A DNA stretch of 64,000 nt from Microbacterium sp. zg-Y818 (GTDB taxonomy: Bacteria; Actinomycetota; Actinomycetes; Actinomycetales; Microbacteriaceae): positions 868,001-932,000 of the forward strand of contig NZ_CP126741.1 in assembly GCF_030246905.1 (NCBI RefSeq). The letters are read 5' to 3'. A program made the position numbers and the translations under genes. The notes beneath the pieces were generated by a model, which saw only the letters and a program-made list of their open reading frames with translations, was not told the origin of the DNA and ran no database searches. Of this stretch, positions 8,956 through 17,873 are shown piece after piece. Within the stretch, counting starts at the first letter, position 1. Each line of letters opens with the position of its first letter.

Positions 8956-9149
8956 CCGGCGCATATGCCCTAGACTGGATGTCGGGGAAAGGCGCCTCGC
9001 CGCCGCATTCGGCCGCAGTGGGCCCGTGTCGCCACGTGCGATGTCCCTTTACCGCGGTCGTCCCGGCATCCGAGCCGCACGCGGTGACATGCAGATCGAT
9101 CCCGCCCCGGGAAAGCCCGAGGCATCCGGCATCCACGCCCAGGAGGAGC

Positions 9150-11303
9150 ATGCCGACCACGGCACCTGCCGCGCAGTCCACGTCGCGGCGCAGGAAGAAT
9201 TCGTCGTCGCGACGTGACGACGACGCGCCCATCATCCCGATCCTCGCCCGCAAGGTGCGCGAGGTCGAGGCCAAGTCCCAGCGCGGAAAGCTCGGCCCCA
9301 CCAACCGTTCGAAGTTCCAGGTGATCGCCTTCCTCGTGCGCGAGGAGCGGGCCCGGGTCAAGGCCGACACCGACGTCACCGATGCCACGCGCGCGGAGCT
9401 GCTCAAGCGCCTCGACGGGGTCGCCACGATCCTCGCCAAGACCGCGGCGCGTGACACGTCGCTCATCCAGCTGCTCGAGGTCGACCAGGCCACGTCGCCT
9501 GTGGCCAAGCGCATGCGTCGGGACTGGCTGCTCGAGTCGGGAGCCGAGCTCCCGCCGGACGAGCTCATCATCACCGACCGCGTCCCGGTGGCGGCCCCCG
9601 TCGTCCCGGCCGCCGTCAGCTCGCGTCAGGTGTTCCCCCCGCAGATCGAGGCACGCCGCGAGGCGAACCCGTTCCTGCCGCCGGACCTCTCGCGCAAGCC
9701 GCACGCCGACACTCCCCGTCGCCGCCTCGACGGCTGGGAGCTCATGGGGCCGCTGTACAAGGCGTTCGAGACCGGCGCCGGCGGCACCGCGGCGTCGATG
9801 GACCTGCCGCCCATGCCCGAGTTCGACCGCCTGTCGCCCAAGGGCCTCGAGATCATGCCGCACCAGTCGCGGTTCCTCGAGGCAGTGCGTCACGGTCACC
9901 GCAGCTTCCTGCTCGCCGACGAGCCGGGACTCGGCAAGACGGCCGAGTCGGTGCTCGCGGCATCCGTCGCCGACGCCTACCCTCTGCTGGTGGTCGTGCC
10001 CAACGTGGTCAAGATGAACTGGGCCCGCGAGGTGCACCGCTGGACGCCGCAGCGTCGTGCAACGGTCATCCACGGCGACGGCGAGAACATCGACGCGTTC
10101 GCGGACGTCTTCATCGTCAACTACGAGATCCTCGACCGGCACTTGTCGTGGCTCGGCTCGATCGGCCTGAAGGGCATGGTCGTCGACGAGGCGCACTTCA
10201 TCAAGAACCTCTCGTCGCAGCGGTCCCAGAATGTGCTGGCGCTGGCCGGTCTCATCCGCGAGCAGGTCAGCGACCCGCTCATGCTCGCCCTTACCGGCAC
10301 CCCGCTGATCAACGACGTCGAGGACTTCGACGCGATCTGGCGCTTCCTCGGCTGGACCAACGGCGAGAAGCCCGGTCCCGAGCTCATGGAGAAGCTCGAT
10401 GCCACGGGTCTGACGCCGGCGGACAAGGCGTTCTACCCCGAGGCGCGCGAGGCCGTCATCTCGATGGGGATCGTGCGGCGCAAGAAGAAGGACGTCGCCG
10501 CGGATCTCCCAGACAAGCTCATCGCCGACCTCCCCGTCGAGCTCGACGACGACTTCGGTCGCTCGATCCGGGCCGCGGAGCGCGAGCTCGGCGACCGCCT
10601 CGCGGCGAAGTACCGCCGCATCCTCGAAGCGCGCGGTGACCGGGTGTTCCTGGGCGACTACGACGAGGACATCGTGCGGCTCGTCGCGCACAACGAGCTG
10701 GAAGAGGCCAAGTCCGCCGGCTCCGGCTCGGAGAACGTCTTCACCATGGTCCGCCGCATCGGCCAGGCCAAGGCCCTGCTCGCTGCGGACTACGCGGTGC
10801 AGCTGCAGCGGTCGGTGGGCAAGGTCGTCTTCTTCGCCAAGCACATCGACGTCATGGATGCCGCCGAGGCGCACTTCGCCGCGGCGGGCCTGCGCACCGT
10901 GTCGATCCGTGGCGACCAGACGACCCCTGCTCGCCAGGACGCCATCGACGCGTTCAACAACGATCCGGGCGTCGGCATCGCGGTGTGCTCGCTGACGGCT
11001 GCCGGTGTGGGGCTGAACCTGCAGGCGGCATCCAACGTCGTCCTCGCGGAGCTGTCGTGGACGGCAGCCGAGCAGACCCAGGCGATCGACCGCGTGCACC
11101 GGATCGGTCAGGGCGAGCCCGTCACGGCGTGGCGCATCATCGCGGCGCACACGATCGACACCAAGATCGCCGAGCTCATCGACTCCAAGCAGGGCCTCGC
11201 GGCGCGTGCACTGGACGGCGAGGCGGCCGACGCCGCGTCGACCGACTCGGTGCAGCTGGCCGCCCTCATGCATCTGCTGCGGCGGTCGCTCGGCGGCAGC
11301 TGA
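9150..11303 (+). CDS. SNF2-family DNA-dependent ATPase / helicase
   Basis: 717 residues. The C-terminal two-thirds is a superfamily 2 SNF2-type motor. Motif I is DEPGLGKT (about 257-264), motif II is DEAH (346-349), followed by LTGTP, and QAIDRVHRIGQ near 645-655 is motif VI. Such enzymes translocate on double-stranded DNA to remodel or clear bound proteins. The first ~240 residues are charged and mostly helical and match no domain I recognise; they probably target the motor. Start is ATG 9150 with AGGAGGAGC directly before it; frames open further left have no ribosome site. No methyltransferase, nuclease or phage gene adjoins it, so there is no evidence that it belongs to a defence island. 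Strong terminator at 11335-11366. Confidence 0.88.
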   Translation: MPTTAPAAQSTSRRRKNSSSRRDDDAPIIPILARKVREVEAKSQRGKLGPTNRSKFQVIAFLVREERARVKADTDVTDATRAELLKRLDGVATILAKTAARDTSLIQLLEVDQATSPVAKRMRRDWLLESGAELPPDELIITDRVPVAAPVVPAAVSSRQVFPPQIEARREANPFLPPDLSRKPHADTPRRRLDGWELMGPLYKAFETGAGGTAASMDLPPMPEFDRLSPKGLEIMPHQSRFLEAVRHGHRSFLLADEPGLGKTAESVLAASVADAYPLLVVVPNVVKMNWAREVHRWTPQRRATVIHGDGENIDAFADVFIVNYEILDRHLSWLGSIGLKGMVVDEAHFIKNLSSQRSQNVLALAGLIREQVSDPLMLALTGTPLINDVEDFDAIWRFLGWTNGEKPGPELMEKLDATGLTPADKAFYPEAREAVISMGIVRRKKKDVAADLPDKLIADLPVELDDDFGRSIRAAERELGDRLAAKYRRILEARGDRVFLGDYDEDIVRLVAHNELEEAKSAGSGSENVFTMVRRIGQAKALLAADYAVQLQRSVGKVVFFAKHIDVMDAAEAHFAAAGLRTVSIRGDQTTPARQDAIDAFNNDPGVGIAVCSLTAAGVGLNLQAASNVVLAELSWTAAEQTQAIDRVHRIGQGEPVTAWRIIAAHTIDTKIAELIDSKQGLAARALDGEAADAASTDSVQLAALMHLLRRSLGGS

Positions 11304-11334
11304 TACCCGCTGCCGCCGACGCGGCCTGATGATC

Positions 11335-11366
11335 GACGCGGTCCCGCCTTTCGGCGGGGCCGCGTC
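11335..11366 (+). terminator. hairpin terminator after the SNF2 helicase
   Basis: 14-bp stem (GACGCGGTCCCGCC pairing with GGCGGGGCCGCGTC, one G-T) around a TTTC loop, followed by GCATTTA. It lies 31 bases after the helicase stop and before the pfkA promoter. Confidence 0.7.
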
Positions 11367-11473
11367 GCATTTACCCCGGCCCGCACGTCTGGCAGGTGAT
11401 CGCGTGCGGCGATAGTGTCGAGGGAGGCAGCGTGGCCGCACCATCACTGAACAGCTGACAGCAAGGACGTTCC

Positions 11474-12502
11474 ATGAAGATCGGCATCCTCACGAGCGGC
11501 GGCGACTGCCCCGGCCTGAACGCGGTCATCCGCGGCGTCGTGCTCAAGGGCACCACCACCTACGACCTCGAGTTCGTCGGCGTCCGCGACGGCTGGCGCG
11601 GGGTCGTCGACGCGGACTTCTTCCCCCTGACCCGACACGAGGTGAAGGGCCTGTCGAAGGTCGGCGGCACGATCCTCGGCACCAGCCGCACGAACCCCTA
11701 CGAAGGCCCGCGCGGCGGCGCCGAGAACATCGCCAAGACGCTCTACGGCCACCGCATCGACGGCATCATCGCCATCGGCGGCGAGGGCACCCTGGCCGCA
11801 GCGAACCGTCTCTCCAAAGACGGCATCAACGTGCTGGGCGTCCCCAAGACGATCGACAACGACCTTCGGGCCACGGACTACTCCTTCGGCTTCGACACCG
11901 CCGTGAACATCGCCACCGACGCGATGGATCGCCTCCGCACCACCGGTGACTCGCACCAGCGGTGCATGGTCGCCGAGGTGATGGGCCGCCACGTCGGCTG
12001 GATCGCCCTGCACGCCGGCATGGCCGCCGGCGCACACGTCATCTGCATCCCCGAGGTGCCGATGTCGATCGATGACATCTGCGAGCAGGTCTCCAAAGCC
12101 CACGACCGCGGCCGCGCGCCACTGGTCGTCGTGTCGGAGGGCTTCAAGCTGTCCGGCATGGACGAGGCCTACAGCGACAAGGGACTGGATGCCTTCAACC
12201 GCCCGCGCCTGGGCGGCATCGGCGAGATCATCGCGCCGGAGATCGAGCGCATCACCGGCATCGAGACTCGGGCCACCGTGCTCGGCCACATCCAGCGGGG
12301 CGGCTCGCCCTCGGCGTTCGACCGTGTGCTGGCGACCCGCCTGGGGCTGCACGCCGCCGACGCCATCATGGACGGCGCGTGGGGCCAGATGGTCTCGATG
12401 AAGGGCACCGACATCGTGCGCGTCTCGTTCGAAGAGGCGCTCGGCGAGCTCAACACCGTGCCCCTGTACCGCTACGAAGAGGCCGCCGCGCTCTTCGGCT
12501 GA
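11474..12502 (+). CDS. pfkA: 6-phosphofructokinase, actinobacterial type
   Basis: 342 residues. Phosphorylates fructose 6-phosphate to the 1,6-bisphosphate in glycolysis. LTSGGDCPGLN (6-16) is the nucleotide site, GGEGT the phosphate-binding turn, and PKTIDND carries the catalytic Asp. In PFK numbering the residue after the acidic position of GGEGT is Gly104, which in this family goes with ATP as donor; PPi-dependent enzymes have Asp there. Position 124 is Lys (PKTIDND), as in PPi enzymes and in actinobacterial ATP enzymes such as those of Streptomyces. ATP is therefore the more likely donor. Possible -10 TAGTGT at 11413-11418; ribosome site AAGGACG. Confidence 0.93.
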   Translation: MKIGILTSGGDCPGLNAVIRGVVLKGTTTYDLEFVGVRDGWRGVVDADFFPLTRHEVKGLSKVGGTILGTSRTNPYEGPRGGAENIAKTLYGHRIDGIIAIGGEGTLAAANRLSKDGINVLGVPKTIDNDLRATDYSFGFDTAVNIATDAMDRLRTTGDSHQRCMVAEVMGRHVGWIALHAGMAAGAHVICIPEVPMSIDDICEQVSKAHDRGRAPLVVVSEGFKLSGMDEAYSDKGLDAFNRPRLGGIGEIIAPEIERITGIETRATVLGHIQRGGSPSAFDRVLATRLGLHAADAIMDGAWGQMVSMKGTDIVRVSFEEALGELNTVPLYRYEEAAALFG

Positions 12503-12554
12503 GTTCGCGTCGCGCGTCACGCGTCACGCGGCCTTCGTCGCTGGGCGACCGTAT

Positions 12555-12596
12555 GTTCCCGGGAGACCTCCCCGCTGCAGGAGGTCTCCCGGGAAC
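12555..12596. terminator. perfect 17-bp inverted repeat downstream of pfkA
   Basis: GTTCCCGGGAGACCTCC, eight bases, then its exact reverse complement. It begins 52 bases after the pfkA stop. It has no T-run but would form a very stable stem on either strand, so it may end pfkA transcription. It also opens the repeat-rich gap at 12599-12860. Confidence 0.55.
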
Positions 12597-12598
12597 AG

Positions 12599-12860
12599 GT
12601 CGTTCCGGGCTGCTTCGTCCTGTGTCGGTGAGTCTTCCTGTCGCGGGGAGGGATGCCGCGCTCGCGCCGCGCTCGCGCCGCCGCGCGGCGGGGAGGGATG
12701 CCGGGCTCGCGCCGCGCTAGCGCCGCCGCGCCACGGGCCGGCATCCATCCCGGGCGCAGGTGATCTCGGCGAGACAGGATGCTTCGGGCGCTCTCCGTCC
12801 TGTTGCGGTGAGTCTTCCTGTTCCGGGGGAGGGTGGATGCCGCACTTGCGCCGCTGCGCC
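12599..12860. repeat. degenerate repeat cluster in the pfkA-DUF559 gap
   Basis: This part of the 446-base gap (12503-12948) holds no convincing gene. It contains two 45-bp tandem units starting GGGGAGGGATGCC (12645-12689 and 12690-12734), with a diverged third near 12827. A direct repeat of about 45 bp shares the core CGGTGAGTCTTCCTGT (12616-12659 and 12796-12842). One AGGTGATCTC element lies near 12760 and recurs at 13801-13862. The rest of the gap (12861-12948) is the region just before the next gene. Confidence 0.7.
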
Positions 12861-12948
12861 TCCTGCACAGGCGGCCGAGTCGCGAGTCCGTCCACGGGGC
12901 GCGGCTCGGCGCCCGCGGGGCCGAGGCCGTGCCCCGCAGGATGACGGC

Positions 12949-13785
12949 ATGCATCCGACATCGGTACTCGTCTCGTGGCTCGTCGCCCACGGCGGGGCCG
13001 CCCATTCCAGCGCCGTGAAGGCCGCGGGCTTCACGACCCACGGCATCCGCCTCGCGGTAGAGCGCGGCGCGGTGCAGCGGGTGCGGCGCTCCTGGCTGGT
13101 CACGCGCGACTGCCCACCGGGCCCGCGCCGTGCGGCCTACGTCGGCGGGCGACTCAGCTGCGTGAGCGCGGCGGCGCACATCGGCCTGTGGACGCCGCCG
13201 CACCAGCAGACCCACCTCGTGGTTCCGCCGACCTCGTCACGCCACGATGCCGACGGAGTGCGCCTGCATTGGTCCCGTGGGCCGGCGCCGGTGGGTGGGG
13301 GCACCCTGGTGGACCCGCTGCCGAACATCCTCTTCCAGGTCGCGCGCTGCGCGCCGATGGCCGATGCCCTCTGCGTCTGGGAATCGGCCATCCGGCAGAA
13401 GGCGGTGCCTCCCGCGTTGCTGGCACGCATCCAATGGCGCGGGGAGGCGGCGCGGGCGCTGGCGGCCGTGGCATCCGACCTGTCCGACTCGGGGGTCGAG
13501 ACGCGGTTCGTCCTGCTGGCCCGCTCGATCGGGGTGAGCGTGCGCCAGCAGGTGTGGATCGACGGCCACCCCGTCGATGCGCTGATCGGGGAACGGCTGG
13601 TCGTGCAGCTCGACGGCTTCGCCCATCATCAGGGAAGGGACCGCCGCCGCGACCTGGCCGCCGACGCCCGGCTCATCCTGCTGGGGTACAGCGTCCTGCG
13701 CTTCGACTACCACCAGGTGCTCTTCGAATCCGAGCGGGTGATCACGGTCATCTCGACGGCCATCGCGCAGGGACTGCACCGCTGA
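12949..13785 (+). CDS. AbiEi-like N-terminal domain fused to a DUF559 (Vsr-like) nuclease fold
   Basis: 278 residues. The first ~45 residues (WLVAHGGAAHSSAVKAAGFT, then an ERGAVQRVRRSWLV turn) resemble the winged-helix N-terminus of AbiEi-type antitoxins. Residues ~180-275 fit DUF559, a Vsr-like PD-(D/E)XK fold: GVETRF (candidate Glu), HPVDALIG (candidate Asp), VVQLDGFAHHQ (Gln replacing the usual Glu before the LDG strand) and DARLILLGYSVLRFDY. This architecture is frequent and multicopy in Microbacteriaceae (from memory); its role is unknown. No AbiEii toxin adjoins it, so it is not a complete toxin-antitoxin locus. It is flanked by repeats on both sides. ATG 12949 has AGGA eight bases upstream. 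Confidence 0.75.
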   Translation: MHPTSVLVSWLVAHGGAAHSSAVKAAGFTTHGIRLAVERGAVQRVRRSWLVTRDCPPGPRRAAYVGGRLSCVSAAAHIGLWTPPHQQTHLVVPPTSSRHDADGVRLHWSRGPAPVGGGTLVDPLPNILFQVARCAPMADALCVWESAIRQKAVPPALLARIQWRGEAARALAAVASDLSDSGVETRFVLLARSIGVSVRQQVWIDGHPVDALIGERLVVQLDGFAHHQGRDRRRDLAADARLILLGYSVLRFDYHQVLFESERVITVISTAIAQGLHR

Positions 13786-13799
13786 GGGCCTCCCCGGCG

Positions 13800-13862
13800 C
13801 AGGTGATCTCACGGACACAGGGCGGATGCCACAGAAGCCTCCTGTTCCGGTGAGATCACCTG
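13800..13862. repeat. large imperfect palindrome with AGGTGATCTC arms between convergent genes
   Basis: Left arm 13800-13821 (CAGGTGATCTCAC then GGACACAGG) and right arm 13841-13862 (CCTGTTCC then GGTGAGATCACCTG), with about 19 bases between. The outer 13 bp are perfectly paired. It lies between the DUF559 and oligopeptidase B stops, so it may act as a two-way terminator. One arm-like copy is found near 12760. Confidence 0.7.
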
Positions 13863-13880
13863 CAGGCGGGACCCTCGCCC

Positions 13881-13916
13881 CGCGAATACTCACTCGCGCC
13901 CGCGAATACTCACTCG
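13881..13916 (-). repeat. two tandem CGAGTGAGTATTCG repeats, 20-bp period, overlapping the ptrB stop
   Basis: Copies at 13881-13896 and 13901-13916 read CGAGTGAGTATTCGCG on the minus strand. The ptrB stop TGA (13910-13912) is part of the first copy in the direction of transcription. The same 14-base core with the same 20-bp period recurs at 41012-41065. Confidence 0.85.
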
Positions 13917-16045
13917 GCGTCGGCGACTCGCAGCACGTCCAGCAGCCAGGCGAGCTCGAAGGCACGTTCCTTCCAGGAGTTGTACCGGCCCGAGACGCCG
14001 CCGTGGCCGGCGACCATCTCGCACTTCAGCAGCGCGTCGGCGCCGACTTCGCGCAGGCGCGCGACCCACTTGGCCGGCTCCACGTACATCACGCGGGTGT
14101 CGTTGAGGGAGGTCACTGCGAGGATGCGCGGGTAGGTCACCCCTTCGCGGACATTCTCATAGGGGGAGTACGACTTCATGTACGCGTACACCTCGGCGTC
14201 GTGCAGGGGGTCGCCCCACTCGTCCCACTCGATCACCGTCAGGGGAAGCGAGGGATCGAGGATCGTCGTGAGAGCGTCGACGAACGGCACACCGGCGAGG
14301 ATGCCGGCGAACAGCTCCGGCGCCAGGTTCGCCACCGCGCCCATCAGCAGCCCACCGGCCGACCCGCCCTCGGCGACCATCCGGTCGGGGGAGGTGTAGC
14401 CGGCGTCGACGAGGTGACGGGCGGCGTCGACGAAGTCGGTGAAGGTGTTGCGCTTGTGCAGCAGCTTTCCCTCTTCGTACCACTGGCGGCCCATCTCGCC
14501 GCCGCCGCGCACGTGCGCGATGGCGAACACGACGCCGCGGTCGAGCAGCGACAGCCGCGCCACCGAGAACCCCGGGTCGATGGAGTGCTCGTACGAGCCG
14601 TAGCCGTAGAGGTGCAGCGGGCGGGGGCCGTCCACGGCGGGCGCGCCGAACGAGCGCTTCCACACCAGCGACACCGGCACCCGGGTGCCGTCGCCCGCCG
14701 TCGCCCACACCCGCTCCTGCGCGTAGTCCGACGCCTCGTAGCCGCCGAGAACCGGCTGACGCTTGCGCAGCAGCAGCTCGCCGGTGGCCACGACGTAGTC
14801 GTAGACGGTGCCGGGGGTGACGTAGGACCCGTATCCGAACCGCAGCATGGGCGGCGCCCACTCCGGGTTGCCCGACAGTCCCACGCTGTAGAGCGGCTCG
14901 TCGAAGGCGATCTCCTTGACCGCGTCGGTGGCGTAGTCGAGCATGCCGACGCGCTCCAGTCCTTCGCGGCGGTACGCCGTCACGGCCCAGTCGCGGAAGG
15001 TCGAAAGGCCCAGCAGGCGCCGGCCCGGCTCGTGGGCGAGCACCGTCTTGCGCGCGCCGGACGGGTCGGATGCCGCGACCCGCACCAGTTCGAAATCGAG
15101 CGCGCTGTCGTTGTGCAGGATGTAGAGCACGTCCTCGCCGGCGACGACCGCGTGCTCGGAGGAGTACTCCACCCCGTCCTGCCGCGGCCAGACCACGCGC
15201 GGCGTGCCGCGGAGGTCGTCGGCATCCAGCAGCCACTCCTCCGAGGTGATCGACGAGCCGAGCTCGATCATGAGGTACCGGTCGCTGTGGGTGAAGCCGG
15301 CCCCCACCCAGTACCGCTCATCGGGTTCGTGGAAGAGCTTCGTGTCGTCGGCGACGGGGGTGCCCAGCTCGTGCAGCCACACGGTGTCGGGCCGCCAGGC
15401 GTCGTCGACGGTCGTGTAGACGATGAACCGGCCATCGGGGGAGAAGGTCGCGCCGGCGAAGGTGCCGGGGATCTCATCCGGCAGGGCGGCGCCCGTCTCG
15501 AGGTCGCGCACGCGGACGGTGTAGCGCTCGTCGCCCTCGGTGTCGACGCCGTACAGCAGCGTGCGCCCGTCGCTGGTGACCTCGAAGCTGCCCAGGGAGA
15601 AGAAGTCGTGACCTTCCGCCTCGACGTTGCCGTCGAGCAGGACCTGCTCACCGGGCACGGGCACGTCAGGCGACAGCACCGGCGGCGTCCAGTCCTCGGG
15701 GGAGGTCAGCGGGGCGCGGCACTGGATGCCGTACTGGCTGCCTTCCAGGGTGCGGCCGTAGTACCACCACTGGCCGCGGCGGGTCGGGACCGAGAGGTCG
15801 GTCTCGAGGGTGCGGCCCTTGATCTCCTCGAAGATGCGCTCCCGCAGGCCCTCGAGGTGCGCAGTGCGCGCCTCGGTGTACGCGTTCTCGGCTTCGAGGT
15901 GCGCGATCACCTCGGGATCTTCCTTGGCCCGGAGCCACTCATAGGGGTCCGAGAACGTGTCGCCGTGGTGGGTCCGCTCGACCGGGCGGCGAGCGGCGAC
16001 GGGGGGAGTGGGCGATGCCGGGGGCGTCTGCGCGATGACGGTCAC
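13910..16045 (-). CDS. ptrB: oligopeptidase B, S9 family serine peptidase
   Basis: 711 residues. Cytosolic prolyl-oligopeptidase-type enzyme that cuts short peptides after basic residues. A seven-bladed beta-propeller (about 80-400) gates the C-terminal alpha/beta-hydrolase domain. The catalytic triad is visible: Ser in GGSAGG (S562), Asp in SLNDTRV (D649), His in GHGGVSGR (H681). Full family length. Start is GTG 16045, because TAGCGT (16052-16057) ends six bases before it; GTG 16048 is an alternative. Divergent from pit. Its stop codon lies inside the CGAGTGAGTATTCG repeat. Confidence 0.93.
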   Translation of the reverse strand: MTVIAQTPPASPTPPVAARRPVERTHHGDTFSDPYEWLRAKEDPEVIAHLEAENAYTEARTAHLEGLRERIFEEIKGRTLETDLSVPTRRGQWWYYGRTLEGSQYGIQCRAPLTSPEDWTPPVLSPDVPVPGEQVLLDGNVEAEGHDFFSLGSFEVTSDGRTLLYGVDTEGDERYTVRVRDLETGAALPDEIPGTFAGATFSPDGRFIVYTTVDDAWRPDTVWLHELGTPVADDTKLFHEPDERYWVGAGFTHSDRYLMIELGSSITSEEWLLDADDLRGTPRVVWPRQDGVEYSSEHAVVAGEDVLYILHNDSALDFELVRVAASDPSGARKTVLAHEPGRRLLGLSTFRDWAVTAYRREGLERVGMLDYATDAVKEIAFDEPLYSVGLSGNPEWAPPMLRFGYGSYVTPGTVYDYVVATGELLLRKRQPVLGGYEASDYAQERVWATAGDGTRVPVSLVWKRSFGAPAVDGPRPLHLYGYGSYEHSIDPGFSVARLSLLDRGVVFAIAHVRGGGEMGRQWYEEGKLLHKRNTFTDFVDAARHLVDAGYTSPDRMVAEGGSAGGLLMGAVANLAPELFAGILAGVPFVDALTTILDPSLPLTVIEWDEWGDPLHDAEVYAYMKSYSPYENVREGVTYPRILAVTSLNDTRVMYVEPAKWVARLREVGADALLKCEMVAGHGGVSGRYNSWKERAFELAWLLDVLRVADAE

Positions 16046-16230
16046 CACACCACGCTAGCCGCCGTCGGGCGGGCACGTGTCGATGCGTGCCGAAACGGCA
16101 CGCAGCACGGGCGCGGATGTGCGAGGATTTCTTGCGGCCCGGTAAACGGAGCACGAATCCCCGCTGAACTGTTCGTTCGCACGTCGACTTCGTCGACACC
16201 CTTCCCCCATCTCCCGACGGAAAGCGAACG

Positions 16231-17502
16231 GTGGAAACCGCAGCCCTCATCGTCGTCCTGGTCATCGCACTGGCCCTCTTCTTCGACTTCACCAACGGCT
16301 TTCACGACACGGCGAACGCGATGGCCACGCCCATCGCCACCGGTGCTCTCAAGCCCAAGACCGCGGTGCTGCTGGCGGCGGTGCTGAACCTCGTGGGCGC
16401 GTTCCTGTCCACCGAGGTGGCCCGGACCATCTCGGGCGGCATGATCCGAGAAGACGAGATCTCGGCCACGGTCTTCCCGTCGATCATCTTCGCCGGGCTC
16501 ATCGGCGCGATCACCTGGAACATGCTCACCTGGCTGCTGGGGCTGCCCTCCAGCTCGTCGCACGCACTGTTCGGCGGTCTCATCGGGGCCACCCTCGTGG
16601 GCGCGAGTGCGGCGGCGATCAATGTCGGTGTCGTCATGTCCAAGGTGGTGCTGCCCGCCCTCATCGCGCCGCTGACCGCCGGGATCATCGCGTTCACGGT
16701 GACCAAGCTCGCCTATGCCATGACCCGCCGGTACGACTCCAAGCCCGATGGGCGCGACGGCTTCCGCTGGGGACAGATCTTCACGTCGTCGCTCGTGGCA
16801 CTCGCCCACGGCACCAACGACGCGCAGAAGACGATGGGGGTCATCACCCTGGCGCTCATCACCGTCGGGTGGCAGTCCTCGGACCAGCCCCAGCTGTGGG
16901 TCATCTTCGCGTGCGCCGTGACGATCGCCCTCGGCACCTACATGGGCGGCTGGCGCATCATCCGCACGCTCGGCAAGGGCCTCACCGACGTCAAGCCCGC
17001 GCAGGGCTTCTCTGCGGAGGCATCCACCGCGTCGACCATCCTCGCCTCCAGCGCCCTCGGGTTCGCGCTGTCGACGACGCAGGTCGCCTCCGGCTCGGTC
17101 ATCGGATCGGGTCTCGGTCGACGCGGCTCGACGGTGCGCTGGCGCACGGTCGGACGCATCATGATCGGCTGGCTGCTGACGCTCCCCGCCGCCGGCGCCG
17201 TCGGCGCGCTCTTCGCTCTCATCGTGGTGTGGCTCGGCCAGGTCGTGGGTGTGCTGGTGGGAGCGGTCGCCGCGGTCGTCATCGTCCTGGCGATCTTCCT
17301 GCGTTCGCGCCGCAACGAGGTCAACGCCGCCAACGCGATGAGCGAAGTGGCGGAGTCCGGCCGCGCGGTGAAGGTCAAGCGCAACCCGCCGCCCACCCGC
17401 CGTCACCGCGCGCTCCTGCGCGAGCAGGCGGAGAACGAGATGACGCAGACGAAGGATGCCACGACAGGCGCCCGCGCCGACGAACGGAAGGGCGACCGGT
17501 GA
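16231..17502 (+). CDS. pit: low-affinity inorganic phosphate permease, Pit family
   Basis: 423-residue inner-membrane proton/phosphate (metal-phosphate) symporter. The two inverted family signatures are present: FDFTNGFHDTANAMATPIATG (about 14-34) and ALAHGTNDAQKTMGVIT (about 190-206). About ten transmembrane helices and a charged C-terminal tail from ~355. Start is GTG 16231 preceded by a weak GACGGAAAG. Divergent from ptrB across 185 bases, where I see no clear PhoP-type direct repeat. The stop overlaps the GTG of the small membrane gene behind it. Confidence 0.93.
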   Translation: METAALIVVLVIALALFFDFTNGFHDTANAMATPIATGALKPKTAVLLAAVLNLVGAFLSTEVARTISGGMIREDEISATVFPSIIFAGLIGAITWNMLTWLLGLPSSSSHALFGGLIGATLVGASAAAINVGVVMSKVVLPALIAPLTAGIIAFTVTKLAYAMTRRYDSKPDGRDGFRWGQIFTSSLVALAHGTNDAQKTMGVITLALITVGWQSSDQPQLWVIFACAVTIALGTYMGGWRIIRTLGKGLTDVKPAQGFSAEASTASTILASSALGFALSTTQVASGSVIGSGLGRRGSTVRWRTVGRIMIGWLLTLPAAGAVGALFALIVVWLGQVVGVLVGAVAAVVIVLAIFLRSRRNEVNAANAMSEVAESGRAVKVKRNPPPTRRHRALLREQAENEMTQTKDATTGARADERKGDR

Positions 17503-17834
17503 GCTTCTCGATCGATTGGGTGGCATTCCTGGAGGTCTTCGTCGCCGCTCTGCTCGCCGCAGTCGTTGTGGTCGGCTTCTACGCCCTCGGGCTGCGTTTG
17601 CTGGTGCGTGCCGGGCGGGCTCCCGTCGTCGCCCCGGCGGAGTTCACCGACGCCATCACCGTCATCTCCGAGAAGCAGGCGCGCCGGGCGGCCAAGGCCG
17701 CCGCGAAGGCCGCCACCCGCAGTCCGCTGACCGATGGTCAGAAGCGTCTCGCGCTCGTCGGGGCGTACGCCGCGTTCGCGGTGTGCGCGGGCGCGGTGCT
17801 GTTCGGTCTGCTGCTGATCCTCTTCAACCACTGA
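17499..17834 (+). CDS. small membrane protein coupled to the phosphate permease
   Basis: 111 residues. One transmembrane helix near the N-terminus (about 8-32, VAFLEVFVAALLAAVVVVGF), a Lys/Ala-rich cytoplasmic stretch (KQARRAAKAAAKAATR, 60-75) and a second helix (about 88-108). No named family. GTG 17499 overlaps the pit stop (GTGA) with GGAAGGGCG before it, so it should be made together with Pit and may stabilise it or modulate it. That role is inferred from position only. Confidence 0.75.
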   Translation: MSFSIDWVAFLEVFVAALLAAVVVVGFYALGLRLLVRAGRAPVVAPAEFTDAITVISEKQARRAAKAAAKAATRSPLTDGQKRLALVGAYAAFAVCAGAVLFGLLLILFNH

Positions 17835-17873
17835 CCGGATCGGGCGTCGGAGCCCTCGCCTAGACTCGGCGGA

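Noticed and set aside
8970-11447. 825-codon antisense frame opposite the SNF2 helicase
   Set aside because: Antisense shadow: no recognisable domain and the same composition bias; the plus-strand gene has every helicase motif and a ribosome site.
11474-12502. PPi-dependent phosphofructokinase
   Set aside because: Lys at position 124 is seen in PPi enzymes, but the Gly of GGEGT at position 104 indicates ATP use; actinobacterial ATP enzymes share this combination.
12949-13785. A complete type IV (AbiE) toxin-antitoxin or defence locus
   Set aside because: Only an AbiEi-like N-terminus is present, fused to DUF559; no AbiEii nucleotidyltransferase or other defence gene lies on either side.
16049-16230. 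PHO box upstream of pit
   Set aside because: GTTCGTTCGC near 16170 is suggestive, but no convincing pair of 11-base direct repeats is present, and pit genes are often not PhoP-controlled.
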